Of a stretch of DNA of 64,000 bases, positions 35,771-46,107 are shown one piece after another. This DNA is from an uncultured SAR86 cluster bacterium (GTDB lineage Bacteria > Pseudomonadota > Gammaproteobacteria > Magnimaribacterales > Magnimaribacteraceae). The stretch covers positions 64,057 to 128,056 of the forward strand of contig CACBUE010000002.1 of assembly GCA_902542325.1 (NCBI GenBank), in the 5' to 3' direction. Each line of letters starts with the position of its first letter. The stretch's first letter is position 1. Made by a program: the position numbers and the translations under genes. Below the pieces are notes generated by a model. It was not told where the DNA came from and searched no databases. It saw only the letters and a list, made by a program, of their open reading frames with translations.

Positions 35771-36314
35771 TTTTGGATTTTAAAATATACTCTGCAGCTT
35801 CAAGCAGGTTATTAAAACAGTGCTCGTCAGGAGGGCTTATATCCGTACCATACACGTTCTCTCCATAACCACCTGTTTTAATGAGCATAGGAACACAACC
35901 ATATCTTCTCCCTGCCAAAATGTCTGAATCTTTGTCTCCTATAAAATATTTTCCTTTGAGATTAACATTCATAGACTTCTCAATATCTTCTAGAAGACCA
36001 GTCTCAGGCTTTCTACATTTACATTTAGTTTCAGGTGCATGAGGACAGTAAGCGATATAAGAAATTTCCCCTCCTACTTCTTTGAGCAGTTGTTTCATAT
36101 AGTCATGAATTTTTAATAAATCAGTGTCTGTAATAATTTTTTTTTCAATACAAGCCTGATTTGTGGCAATCGCAACCTTAAAGCCATATTTATTAAGAAG
36201 CGCAATAGCCTCTAAGCTACCCTTAATAGGCTCAAAATCTTCAGGTCTAGTCACATAAGTCATGAGGTCAACATTAATCACCCCGTCCCTGTCTAAGACC
36301 AAAACGTCGTCCAT
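35757..36314 (-). CDS. gmhB: D-glycero-beta-D-manno-heptose 1,7-bisphosphate 7-phosphatase (HAD)
   Basis: VLDRDGVINVD, APETKCKCRKPETGL zinc site, FIGDKDSDI. Confidence 0.93.
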   Translation of the reverse strand: MDDVLVLDRDGVINVDLMTYVTRPEDFEPIKGSLEAIALLNKYGFKVAIATNQACIEKKIITDTDLLKIHDYMKQLLKEVGGEISYIAYCPHAPETKCKCRKPETGLLEDIEKSMNVNLKGKYFIGDKDSDILAGRRYGCVPMLIKTGGYGENVYGTDISPPDEHCFNNLLEAAEYILKSKSDCY

Positions 36315-36320
36315 TATTTT

Positions 36321-37670
36321 TTAAATATTATAATTTAGTGTCAAAAAGTCTCTAACTTCGTCTATTTTCAACCTTTTTTGATCCATTGTATCTCTATCTC
36401 TTATAGTTACACTATTGTCTTCAAGAGTTTGAAAATCTACGGTGATACAAGCGGGTGTACCAATTTCATCATGTTTTCTGTAGTTTTTACCGATGTTACC
36501 GGTATTTTCTAGAAGAACTCTCCCTTCAATTGTTCGCTGTAAATCATTTTTTAGATCTATTGATGTCTTTACTATAGAATCTTCATTCCTTTTAAGAGGA
36601 ATAACTGCTATTTTTATAGGTGCAAGGTGTGGTTTTAGAGATAAAACGGTCCTTTCTTTATTGTTTTCAAGACTCTCAACCTTATACGCTTCGTTGAGAA
36701 TTGCTAAAAAGCCCCTATCAACCCCAGCAGAAGGCTCAATTACGTATGGAACAACCCATTTCTTAGTTTCTAGGTCTTGAACAGCTAGTTTTGCATTGGA
36801 TTGAGTATTTTCTGCAACAGTTGCATCTATGTTAAGTTCCTTTTGACCCCTAGTATGCGATCCTAAATCAAAATCAGTTCTATTGGCTATTCCTTCCAGC
36901 TCCTCTAGGCCATGCGGAAAATTATACATAATGTCCACAGTGGCTTTAGAGTAATGTGCCAACTCATCACTAGGCACATGATATAGCTCTAAACTATCTT
37001 TGCTTACTCCTTGATCTTCCCACCACTGCAATCTTAAATCAGTCCACTTTTTATGCCATTCCTCGTCTTCACCAGGTTTTACAAAAAATTCCAGTTCCAT
37101 TTGTTCAAATTCGCGCACCCTGAATATAAAGTTTCTGGGCGTAATTTCATTTCTAAATGCTTTACCTATCTGAGCGATACCAAACGGAAGAGGGTGAGGA
37201 TTAGAATCTAAAACATTTTTAAAATTGGTAAAAATATTTTGTGCTGTCTCAGGTCTTAAGTAAGCAAATGAATTGCCATCTTCGATCGGTCCAACATTTG
37301 TTTTGAACATTAGGTTGAACTGTCTTGGTTCTGTTAAATCTTCTTTTTTACAATAATCTGGTACCTGATCTGCTCTAAACCTTTCACCACAAGTCTTACA
37401 GTCTACTAAGGGATCAGTAAAGGTATTCTCATGTCCAGAATATTTTAGAACCAGAGGATTAGTTAAAATGGACGAGTCTATTCCTTCTATATCATCTCTT
37501 TCATATATCATGGATTTCCACCATGAATTTTTGAGATTATTTTTGAGTTCAACTCCCAGAGGGCCGTAATCATAAAGCCCCTGTAGACCCCCATAAATTT
37601 CATTAGATTGAAATATAAAACCTCGCCTTTTACATAAAGATACTAAGTCTTCCATGGAGGTATTTTTCAT
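36321..37670 (-). CDS. glyQS: Glycyl-tRNA synthetase, alpha2 (single-chain) type
   Basis: [75 protein letters not shown]. Confidence 0.95.
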   Translation of the reverse strand: MKNTSMEDLVSLCKRRGFIFQSNEIYGGLQGLYDYGPLGVELKNNLKNSWWKSMIYERDDIEGIDSSILTNPLVLKYSGHENTFTDPLVDCKTCGERFRADQVPDYCKKEDLTEPRQFNLMFKTNVGPIEDGNSFAYLRPETAQNIFTNFKNVLDSNPHPLPFGIAQIGKAFRNEITPRNFIFRVREFEQMELEFFVKPGEDEEWHKKWTDLRLQWWEDQGVSKDSLELYHVPSDELAHYSKATVDIMYNFPHGLEELEGIANRTDFDLGSHTRGQKELNIDATVAENTQSNAKLAVQDLETKKWVVPYVIEPSAGVDRGFLAILNEAYKVESLENNKERTVLSLKPHLAPIKIAVIPLKRNEDSIVKTSIDLKNDLQRTIEGRVLLENTGNIGKNYRKHDEIGTPACITVDFQTLEDNSVTIRDRDTMDQKRLKIDEVRDFLTLNYNI

Positions 37671-37702
37671 AATGTTAGTGAGTACTTACTATGTTTTAAT
37701 TG

Positions 37703-38578
37703 TTATTTATATATGGAATCTAGCTCTGTTCTCTTAAATTTTTTATATTCCCAAGAATACTGTCCAGGTAACTTCATTATACATTTTTCAAACTCGTTAT
37801 TCATTTTATCTACTCCGTCTTGAATATTTGAAGATAGATCAATTTTGCTATCGAAATGAATTACAAAACCTTTACCATTTTCTTTTCTCTCACAATACAT
37901 CAAGTGAGCAGCGCATCCAGTTCTTTGTTGTAATTTCGGTAAAAGAGACATGGAATAGATTTCACTATTGAAAAACTTTGAGATTATGCCAGCTCCTTTC
38001 TTTGGGACTTGGTCCGATGCTACAGCCACCAACTTTTTATTGTTTAAAGCCGAAAGCATTTCTTTTATTCCGCTTACATTTATATCGACCATTTTTACAC
38101 CAGATTTATTTCTTGAATTAGTGATAATTTTATCCAAGTCTTTATTTTTTGGTTGCGTATATGGAATAGTGCAATCTGTATGCTGGCCAAGAAAATTAAT
38201 GATAATTTCTATATTACCGATGTGGGGGGTAAAAAGAAGTACACCTTTATCAGATGACAAAGCAGTTTCTATCTCTGCAAAATTTTTAACATCTATAAAG
38301 CCCGGTATTTTTTTATAATCTTGCATACCCCAAACAAGTCCCGTTTCAAGCATATTCATTATGCTGTGAAACAAGCTGTCTTTTAATATGGAATTAATTT
38401 GCAAGGAAGTTTTGTGAGGAAAGACTAATTCAAGGTTAGCCTTAGAAATTCTTTTATGCTTATTTGGCAGTGCGTATAACAGAAGAGCCAAAACTTTACC
38501 AATATAGAATAGCCCTTTATAAGGTATTGCCTCTAAGGTTTTTATGATTAATATATATAACATTTCATAACGTGACAT
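37703..38578 (-). CDS. Lipid A biosynthesis lauroyl/myristoyl acyltransferase-like (LpxL/HtrB family)
   Basis: LLFTPHIGNIEIIINFLGQH, VASDQVPKKGAGIISKFFNSE. Confidence 0.85.
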   Translation of the reverse strand: MSRYEMLYILIIKTLEAIPYKGLFYIGKVLALLLYALPNKHKRISKANLELVFPHKTSLQINSILKDSLFHSIMNMLETGLVWGMQDYKKIPGFIDVKNFAEIETALSSDKGVLLFTPHIGNIEIIINFLGQHTDCTIPYTQPKNKDLDKIITNSRNKSGVKMVDINVSGIKEMLSALNNKKLVAVASDQVPKKGAGIISKFFNSEIYSMSLLPKLQQRTGCAAHLMYCERKENGKGFVIHFDSKIDLSSNIQDGVDKMNNEFEKCIMKLPGQYSWEYKKFKRTELDSIYK

Positions 38579-38585
38579 ATGTCAC

Positions 38586-40037
38586 TTAATTTCTCCAAAA
38601 GGCTGGAGTAAATATCAAAAGCAATGTGAATATTTCTAATCTCCCTAATAACATTGCCATACAAAGTGCAAGTTTTGAGCCATCGGAGATATCCTTATAA
38701 TTCTCGGCAACAATGCCTAGTCCAGGACCTAGATTATTCAAAGTAGCTCCTACTGCAGAGAATGCACTTAGAAAATCTATGTTTTGAGACAAGAGAAACA
38801 TTAATATAATTAGAAAAGTAGCAACATAGACTGCAAAAAATCCCCACACAGATTCTGAAACTCTTGGATCTAAAGATCTTTTCCCAAACTTTATTGTCAC
38901 CACTGCATTAGGGTGTATAAGCTTGGTTATTTCGCTAGATCCCTGCCTTATGAGAATAAGGGCTCTTATGACCTTGATTCCACCTCCAGTAGAACCGGCA
39001 CAAGCCCCTATAAAAGCCGCTATGAGAAGCATAATTGGAACAAATAAGGGCCAACTTGAATAGTTAGAAGTAAGAAAACCAGAAGTTGTTCCAATAGAGA
39101 CTGCTTGAAACACGCTATCTACTAAAATTTCATCATATATAGTATCGCTAAAGTAGAGAGTAAGGTAAGTTATGGATGCTGTGCTTGCCAATAATGACAG
39201 GTAAAGCTTTACTTCAGAATCATAAAAATAGTGAAACAATCTTTTTTTAGTCCACGCCAAGTAATGGAGTGCAAAATTTACTCCTGAAATGACCATAAAT
39301 ACAATTGCAGTCCATCTTAAACTGCTATTCTCAAAATAAGCAAAGTTCTCATCATGAGTTGAAAAGCCTCCGATAGATATAGTTGAGAATGCATGACATA
39401 TGGCATCAAACCAGCTCATTCCAAAATACTTGTATAAAAATGAACAGGATATTGTCATCAATACATAAACAAACCACAAAGCCTTTGCGGTCTGAGTGAT
39501 TCTGGGTGTTAGCTTGGAGTCTTTAAGAGGTCCAGGAGTTTCTGCTTTGTATAGCTGCATACCTCCAACTCCCAATAAAGGAAGAACTGCCACAGCAAGG
39601 ACAATAATACCCATACCTCCCAGCCACTGCAGTAAATGGCGGTAGAAAAGCAAGGACCTAGGCATTTCGTCTAAACCTACCAAAACTGTTGCACCCGTAG
39701 TCGTTAAACCTGAGATCGACTCAAATAGAGAGTCTATGTATGAAACTCCTTCTAAATCCGCTAAAAAGAATGGAACAGAACCAAAAAATCCTAGAACAGT
39801 CCAGAAATAAATAGTTATTATGAAACCATCTTTTGTCCTTAGATCTCCATCCTTTTCTGAAGATAAAAAATAAAGAAAACACCCTATAATGAAAGTTATA
39901 AAGCCAGTTAAACCAAAGTTATAAATAAATCCAGTTTCTTGCATAAAGTAAGCCAGAAACGCTGGTATAAACAGTGCTACTCCACTGAATAACATCAAAA
40001 GTGCGCCTAGAATGCTGGTTGTATAGGGAAACTTCAT
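38586..40037 (-). CDS. trkH: Trk potassium uptake system, TrkH family
   Basis: SGLTTTGATVL, LLQWLGGMGIIVLAVAVLPLLGVGGMQLYKAE, GACAGSTGGGIKVIR. Confidence 0.95.
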   Translation of the reverse strand: MKFPYTTSILGALLMLFSGVALFIPAFLAYFMQETGFIYNFGLTGFITFIIGCFLYFLSSEKDGDLRTKDGFIITIYFWTVLGFFGSVPFFLADLEGVSYIDSLFESISGLTTTGATVLVGLDEMPRSLLFYRHLLQWLGGMGIIVLAVAVLPLLGVGGMQLYKAETPGPLKDSKLTPRITQTAKALWFVYVLMTISCSFLYKYFGMSWFDAICHAFSTISIGGFSTHDENFAYFENSSLRWTAIVFMVISGVNFALHYLAWTKKRLFHYFYDSEVKLYLSLLASTASITYLTLYFSDTIYDEILVDSVFQAVSIGTTSGFLTSNYSSWPLFVPIMLLIAAFIGACAGSTGGGIKVIRALILIRQGSSEITKLIHPNAVVTIKFGKRSLDPRVSESVWGFFAVYVATFLIILMFLLSQNIDFLSAFSAVGATLNNLGPGLGIVAENYKDISDGSKLALCMAMLLGRLEIFTLLLIFTPAFWRN

Positions 40038-40039
40038 TT

Positions 40040-41407
40040 CTATTCGGGAGAGAAGGTTTCTTTGACTTGCTTTATAACACCTTTGTCTGTTAAAAATACT
40101 ATGACATGGTCGTTCTCCCTTAAATGAACGTGATCATGCGCTATTTTCCCTTTATTGTCTCTTATTAGAGCACCAATGGTAGCTCCATCTGGCAAAGATA
40201 TCTCACCTAACTCTTTACCAATACTACTTTTCTTTCCAGAGGGTGATTCTTTTGCAATAGCTTCGATTGCCTCTGCCGCACCTCTTCTTAATGAATGCAC
40301 TTTTACCACATCCTTTCCCTCTATTTCTGCTATGAAAGTTCCAATCGTTATTTGAGAGGGTGCAATAGCTATATCTATACCTTTATCTTGAACAAGATCT
40401 ACATAAGCTGGATTATTAATTAGTGCCACTACTTTATGAGCCCCCATGTCTTTTGCTAGCAGACATGACATTACATTTGCCTCATCATCATTTGTTACGG
40501 CAGCAAATACGTCAGTCCCTTCAATATTTTCTTCATGAAGCAAATGCTTGTCGCAAACATTGCCTTCCAGTACTATAGATTGTTCCAACTTTTCCGATAA
40601 TCTTTTCGCCCTGTTGTGATCAGAGTCTATGATTTTTACTCTGTGATTGTTTTCAATTCTTTTCGCCAATCTACTTCCTATCTTGCCTCCGCCAGCTATT
40701 ATTACGTTTTTATATGGTTCCTCTTTTTTACGCATTTCATTTACAACCTTAGAAGCTTCCCCTTTTTTTGATATGAAAAATACTTCATCGCCAGCACTTA
40801 TAGTTGTTTGGCCTGTTGGTACAATTGATTGACCGTCTCTAAAAATAGCCGCTACGCGTGAATCAACTTTGGGCATATGTTTTTTTAGATCTCCTATTTC
40901 GTGTCCTATCATAGGACCTCCATCTACAGCTTTTACGGCTACTAGATTGAGTTGACCTTGACCGAATTCCATAACCTGTAAGGATCCAGGAACTTCAATC
41001 AGTCCCTCAATATGATCTGTGATAAGTTGCTCTGGGCTTATGTGAATGTCCACTGGAATTTGTCCTGATTCCATTGCTTCTTTTGTTTTACCTTTTAGAT
41101 AAGAAATTTCCCTGACCCTGGCAATGGTTTTGACAGAATCATTTAATACTTTAGATATCATGCAAGACACTATATTAATCTCATCACTTCCTGTTACAGC
41201 TACAACCATGTCTGCCTCTTTGATGCCAGCTGTAACCTGAATATTTGGATAAGATGCGCTGCCAAGCACCGTTCTTATGTCAGCTTCTTCTTCTAATTTA
41301 TGCAGCTTGACAGGATCATTGTCTACAATGGTTAAATCATTTTCCTCAGACAATAGGTCCGCTAGCGTGCTACCTACAGCTCCGGCCCCCAAAATGACTA
41401 TTTTCAC
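40040..41407 (-). CDS. trkA: Trk potassium transporter regulatory protein TrkA
   Basis: Two Rossmann NAD sites (MKIVILGAGAVGSTLADLL; VIIAGGGKIGSRLAKR) and TrkA_C regions. Confidence 0.95.
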   Translation of the reverse strand: MKIVILGAGAVGSTLADLLSEENDLTIVDNDPVKLHKLEEEADIRTVLGSASYPNIQVTAGIKEADMVVAVTGSDEINIVSCMISKVLNDSVKTIARVREISYLKGKTKEAMESGQIPVDIHISPEQLITDHIEGLIEVPGSLQVMEFGQGQLNLVAVKAVDGGPMIGHEIGDLKKHMPKVDSRVAAIFRDGQSIVPTGQTTISAGDEVFFISKKGEASKVVNEMRKKEEPYKNVIIAGGGKIGSRLAKRIENNHRVKIIDSDHNRAKRLSEKLEQSIVLEGNVCDKHLLHEENIEGTDVFAAVTNDDEANVMSCLLAKDMGAHKVVALINNPAYVDLVQDKGIDIAIAPSQITIGTFIAEIEGKDVVKVHSLRRGAAEAIEAIAKESPSGKKSSIGKELGEISLPDGATIGALIRDNKGKIAHDHVHLRENDHVIVFLTDKGVIKQVKETFSPE

Positions 41408-41465
41408 AAGTTTATTTAAGACAACTTTTGATTGATTATAATCCTATTTTTTCAATAGAGAATAA

Positions 41466-42416
41466 TTATTGGATAGTAAGTTCGAAATTTTCATTTTCCC
41501 TTATCAGGCCAATATAGCCAGCAATAAAATCTTTACCGGAGACTTTATTTTTTCCTTCCATTTGTACTTGCTCTATCAATATCGCTGAAGCATCCTTACA
41601 AAAAACAACCAACTGATCGTCTTTAATGCTGATGTAACCTGGATCAAGATTGATATCTGATTCAAAGCTTTGGGCTCTATGTATCTTAATTCTTTTCTCT
41701 CCTAAAAAAGTATACGTACCATATTTTGAGCTTAAAGCATTTATTTTTCTAATTATCTCTGTGGAAGAATTACCTTGCCAATCGATCTGTAATAATTTTT
41801 TATCAATTTTTGGCGAAAATGTCGCTTTATTTTCATCTTGTGCTTGATGTTTGATAGTTCCAGATTCGAGGTTATCCAGAAAAGGAACTAATTTTTTTTC
41901 ACTAAGCTGGATAAACTTCTCTTCAACTGTAGATAGAGTATCACTTTGTTCAAGTGGACATTCATGCATTTCATAAACCGGTCCTTCATCCAAACCCTGT
42001 GACATTTCCATATAACTTATCCCAATATTTTTGTCTCCTGACATGATTGCATGCTCCATTGGTGAAGCGCCTCTCCATCTAGGCAGAAGGGAAGCATGAA
42101 TATTGACACAACCAAATTTGGGCAGCTCTAATATGTCCTTTGGTAGGAGGAGTCCATATGCAACTACCAGTATCAGATCCGGATCCGTATTTTTTAATTT
42201 ATCAAATACCTCTTTTGTTTTAAGAGATTCTGGTTGATACACATCTATGTCATTGTCTAATGCAGTTTGCTTTACTGGACTCAGATTGATCTTTTTCCCT
42301 CGACCAGATTCTCTATCTGGCTGTGTTAGAACGCTCAAGACCTCATGCTTAGACTGCAAGACAATCTCTAAATGTTTGGCAGCAAAGTCAGGAGTTCCTG
42401 CAAAAATAATTTTCAT
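41466..42416 (-). CDS. fmt: Methionyl-tRNA formyltransferase
   Basis: MKIIFAGTPDFAAKHL, GCVNIHASLLPRWRGASPMEHAIMSGD. Confidence 0.97.
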   Translation of the reverse strand: MKIIFAGTPDFAAKHLEIVLQSKHEVLSVLTQPDRESGRGKKINLSPVKQTALDNDIDVYQPESLKTKEVFDKLKNTDPDLILVVAYGLLLPKDILELPKFGCVNIHASLLPRWRGASPMEHAIMSGDKNIGISYMEMSQGLDEGPVYEMHECPLEQSDTLSTVEEKFIQLSEKKLVPFLDNLESGTIKHQAQDENKATFSPKIDKKLLQIDWQGNSSTEIIRKINALSSKYGTYTFLGEKRIKIHRAQSFESDINLDPGYISIKDDQLVVFCKDASAILIEQVQMEGKNKVSGKDFIAGYIGLIRENENFELTIQ

Positions 42417-42419
42417 GAG

Positions 42420-42923
42420 CTACCCTCCTTTTGCTTTTAAGAGTTTTTTTCTAATCATTTCTCTTTTGATATTAGAGATAAAATCAACCATCATTTTTCC
42501 ATCAAGGTGATCCATTTCATGTTGAATTACTACTGCCAAAAGGTCATTTGCTGAAAGTAATTTTCTCTCTCCATCAATGTCGAGATATGAAATTTCAACT
42601 GAACTAGGCCTTTTAAGTTCTTCATAAAATCCAGGAACGGAGAGGCACCCTTCAGAAAATATTTTTTTATTCGGATCAATAATTTTTTTTATTTCGGGAT
42701 TTATTAATATCAAGGGCTCATCTTTAGACTCACTTATATCCAAGACAATAACTCTTTTGTGAACATTTACCTGAGTAGCTGCTAAACCTATACCCGATCC
42801 TTGATACATAGTCTCTAACATATCTTGGGCCAGTTTCTTAATGGAATCGTCAACTACCTCTACAGTTTTTGCAACTGTGCGTAGACGGGGGTCAGGGAAT
42901 ATAAGTATTTTTAATAATGCCAT
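42420..42923 (-). CDS. def: Peptide deformylase
   Basis: [31 protein letters not shown]. Confidence 0.98.
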   Translation of the reverse strand: MALLKILIFPDPRLRTVAKTVEVVDDSIKKLAQDMLETMYQGSGIGLAATQVNVHKRVIVLDISESKDEPLILINPEIKKIIDPNKKIFSEGCLSVPGFYEELKRPSSVEISYLDIDGERKLLSANDLLAVVIQHEMDHLDGKMMVDFISNIKREMIRKKLLKAKGG

Positions 42924-42959
42924 TATTTAATTTAGATATATTAGTATACAATTTTTGTT

Positions 42960-43466
42960 TTGGAGAAAACTGTGATTGTAACTGTATCAATACTAATAGG
43001 GTCTGAATCAGATTTGGACTTGGCAAATAAGTGTTCTGAAACTCTGGATTCACTTTCAATTTCAAATTCAATTCAAGTTCTTTCAGCTCATAGAACCCCA
43101 ACCCTTCTTGAAAGTCACATCAGAGAATGTGAAGCAGGCGGTACTAAAGTTTTTATTGCGATGGCTGGATTGGCGGCGCACTTAGCAGGTGCTGTAGCCT
43201 CTAAAACAGTTCTTCCTGTTATAGGAGTTCCCGGTGACGGGGGTCCTTTAAGTGGCATGGATGCTCTTTTGTCTACCGTACAAATGCCAAAAGGTATTCC
43301 GGTGGCAACGGTCGCAATAGGTTCTGCCGGAGCAATTAACTCCGCATACTTGGCAGCACAAATGTTGGGTATAGAGTCTTCTGAAATACAAGCAGCATTG
43401 TTAAAAGTAAGACAAGACGGAATTGAAGCAATAAAAGAATCAAATAAGAAGCTAGAAAATTCTTAG
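42960..43466 (+). CDS. purE: N5-carboxyaminoimidazole ribonucleotide mutase
   Basis: ILIGSESDLDLANKCSETL, SAHRTP, AAHLAGAVASKTVLPVIGVP. Confidence 0.95.
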   Translation: MEKTVIVTVSILIGSESDLDLANKCSETLDSLSISNSIQVLSAHRTPTLLESHIRECEAGGTKVFIAMAGLAAHLAGAVASKTVLPVIGVPGDGGPLSGMDALLSTVQMPKGIPVATVAIGSAGAINSAYLAAQMLGIESSEIQAALLKVRQDGIEAIKESNKKLENS

Positions 43467-43470
43467 AAAG

Positions 43471-44004
43471 ATGAGCTCTCTTGGCTCTGTTCTTCAACAC
43501 TTAAAGTCCGGAAAACCTATAGCTTATCCGACCGAAGGAGTTTGGGGCTTAGGATGCGATCCTGAAAACCAGGATGCTATTGAAAGCCTATTAAGACTCA
43601 AGGCACGTTCTCATGAAAAGGGATTAATTTTGATTGGTTCAAAATTTGAGCATTTCCTCAACTTTTCTTATGTAGAAGATTACAAGGATAAACTATTATC
43701 TAAATGGCCAGGACCCCATACCTGGTTAGTGCCCTCAAAACCAAACTTGAGTCTACTTATTAAGGGTAATAATGACAAGGTCGCTCTAAGATTAAGCAAT
43801 CATCAGATCGTATGTAATTTATGCGATGCTTTTGGTGGACCAGTTGTTTCGACTTCGGCCAATAAAGAAGGGCAACCTACTTTAAGTGGACCAGATGAGA
43901 TTTTAGAATACTTTCCTGAAGTTAAGGTGTTAAATGGCAAACTAGGCGGCCTTGAAAAACCTTCTACCATTCAAGATGTAGTCACGGATATAATTCTGAG
44001 GTAG
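43471..44004 (+). CDS. tsaC: Threonylcarbamoyl-AMP synthase (Sua5/YciO/YrdC)
   Basis: GKPIAYPTEGVWGLGCDPEN, WPGPHTWLVP, VVSTSANKEGQPT. Confidence 0.93.
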   Translation: MSSLGSVLQHLKSGKPIAYPTEGVWGLGCDPENQDAIESLLRLKARSHEKGLILIGSKFEHFLNFSYVEDYKDKLLSKWPGPHTWLVPSKPNLSLLIKGNNDKVALRLSNHQIVCNLCDAFGGPVVSTSANKEGQPTLSGPDEILEYFPEVKVLNGKLGGLEKPSTIQDVVTDIILR

Positions 44005-44006
44005 TT

Positions 44007-44822
44007 ATGACAGAATTAAAAAAGTTTGCAGTAATAGGCAGTCCGATCGATCATTCCCTCTCTCCCAAGATACATTCAATTTTTGCAAAAGAATTAGGTA
44101 TAGAAATTACTTACGAAGCAATCAATGTTGAACCGCAGCATTTCGATTCTTCTGTTACTAGACTTTTTGAAGAGGGGTACGCAGGACTGAATGTTACTTT
44201 ACCCTTAAAAGAATTGGCTTTTAAACTTGCCGATGAATTAAGTGATGACTCTAATTTGTCTGGATCAGTCAATACCCTTTGGAAAGAAGAGGGCATTATT
44301 TACGGTGATAGTACAGATGGAAAAGGCCTGATCAGAGACCTTCAAGAAAAGAAAATAAATCTCAAAAATAAGGAGATAGTCATTTTGGGAGCTGGTGGAT
44401 CCGCAAAAGCGATTATTCCAAGCTTGCTTAAAGAAGATCCACAAAGAATAAGTATTGGTAACAGAACGATTTCAAAAGCTGAGGAACTCTTAGAGAGCTT
44501 TTCCTCTTTCAGAGATAGAATGAATCTTTTTCAAATGACCGATAATTTAAATTTTAAGCCTGAAATTCTCATCAATAGTACTTCTGCGGGCATAAAGAAT
44601 CAAAGTCTTGAATTACCTGAGGATATACTGACAAAAGACATGTGCATTTATGACCTGTCTTACTCTTTTGAAGATACTCCTTTTCTAAAGTTAGCGAAGT
44701 CTAAGGGCATAGAAAATTATCATGATGGAATAGGGATGTTAATTCATCAAGCGGCCCTAAGTTTCAAAATCTGGACCGGACAAGTACCTAATTCTAGTAT
44801 AAGTAAAGACGAGCTTTTGTAG
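44007..44822 (+). CDS. aroE: Shikimate dehydrogenase
   Basis: FAVIGSPIDHSLSPKIHS, GLNVTLPLKE, ILGAGGSAKAI. Confidence 0.97.
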   Translation: MTELKKFAVIGSPIDHSLSPKIHSIFAKELGIEITYEAINVEPQHFDSSVTRLFEEGYAGLNVTLPLKELAFKLADELSDDSNLSGSVNTLWKEEGIIYGDSTDGKGLIRDLQEKKINLKNKEIVILGAGGSAKAIIPSLLKEDPQRISIGNRTISKAEELLESFSSFRDRMNLFQMTDNLNFKPEILINSTSAGIKNQSLELPEDILTKDMCIYDLSYSFEDTPFLKLAKSKGIENYHDGIGMLIHQAALSFKIWTGQVPNSSISKDELL

Positions 44823-44946
44823 CATTTTTGTTGTTTAAAAACTTTAAATAAGTTTAGCTTTTAACTATTGTTTGAGGTATCTGATTGGTTTAGAATACGC
44901 TCGCTATTCGGTACGCCCACCTACAAAAATAAATATATAAAATTTA

Positions 44947-46095
44947 ATGGCTTATATTAGAAAAGTTTTCACAGGGTTTATCCTTGTATCGCCTCTCATA
45001 TTTTCATCGCTTATTTTTTCCGAAAGCTCAGATTACAACATGCCGATTGGTGTGACTGAAGTTAGTGAGAGTATCTTTGGTCTCCACATGCTCATATTTT
45101 GGATATGCGTTGTTATCGGAGTAATAGTTTTCTCGATAATGTTCTGGTCTTTATGGAAGTATAGAAAATCTAAAGGAGCAGTTGCTGCAGATTTTGACGA
45201 TAATTTTTGGTTAGAAATAGGATGGACTGTAGCTGCAACCTTAGTTCTTGTCTGGATGGCTGTTCCATCTACTCAGGTAATGGTTGAAGCGTATGATGAT
45301 GCGGAAGGCGAAATAAACATACTTATAACGGGTCATCAGTGGAAATGGCATTATGAATACCTAGAAGATGAGGTCGGTTTTTTCAGCAACTTATCTACTA
45401 GCCAAGAGCAAATAGATGGGGAAGTGCCAAAGGGAGAGTTTTACTTAAGAGAGGTTGATGAACCTCTCGTTATTCCAACCAATACGAGAGTTAGATTTTT
45501 AATTACTGGAAATGATGTTATCCATTCATGGTGGGTACCTGACTTTGCAGTAAAACAAGACGCAATACCTGGTTTTATCAATACAGCTTGGACAAATGTA
45601 CCCGAACCAGGAATTTTTAGAGGGGCCTGCACAGAACTCTGTGGCATTAAACATGCTTTCATGCCTGTAGTGGTAAGGGCTGTAGAAAGAGAAGAATTCG
45701 ATGCATTTATAGCTGAGAAAGTGGCTTTAGCTGAAGAAGAAAGGATGCTTACCTCAAAGGTTTGGACTAAGGATGAGCTAATGGCAAGAGGTGAAAGTTT
45801 TTATGCTACAAACTGCGCAGCCTGCCATCAAGCCAATGGACAAGGCATACCGCCAGTATTTCCTTCTTTAGTGGGCAGCCAAATTACTATGTTTGACAGT
45901 AACAAACACATAGAGATATTAATGGAAGGAGTACAAGGGTCGGCAATGGCAGCCTTTGGGGAATCCTATAGTGAAGTAGATATAGCCTCTGTAATAACTT
46001 ACACAAGACAAGCTTGGTCTAATGGCGAAAAAGGAGATGGTGTTATTGTTACTCCACAAGATATCGTCGCATACAAAAATAGAATTGATTTATAA
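44947..46095 (+). CDS. coxB: Cytochrome c oxidase subunit II with C-terminal cytochrome c domain
   Basis: GHQWKWHYEY; GACTELCGIKHAFM CuA site; CAACHQANGQGIPPVFP heme c site. Confidence 0.96.
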   Translation: MAYIRKVFTGFILVSPLIFSSLIFSESSDYNMPIGVTEVSESIFGLHMLIFWICVVIGVIVFSIMFWSLWKYRKSKGAVAADFDDNFWLEIGWTVAATLVLVWMAVPSTQVMVEAYDDAEGEINILITGHQWKWHYEYLEDEVGFFSNLSTSQEQIDGEVPKGEFYLREVDEPLVIPTNTRVRFLITGNDVIHSWWVPDFAVKQDAIPGFINTAWTNVPEPGIFRGACTELCGIKHAFMPVVVRAVEREEFDAFIAEKVALAEEERMLTSKVWTKDELMARGESFYATNCAACHQANGQGIPPVFPSLVGSQITMFDSNKHIEILMEGVQGSAMAAFGESYSEVDIASVITYTRQAWSNGEKGDGVIVTPQDIVAYKNRIDL

Positions 46096-46107
46096 AGGAA
46101 ATAAATT

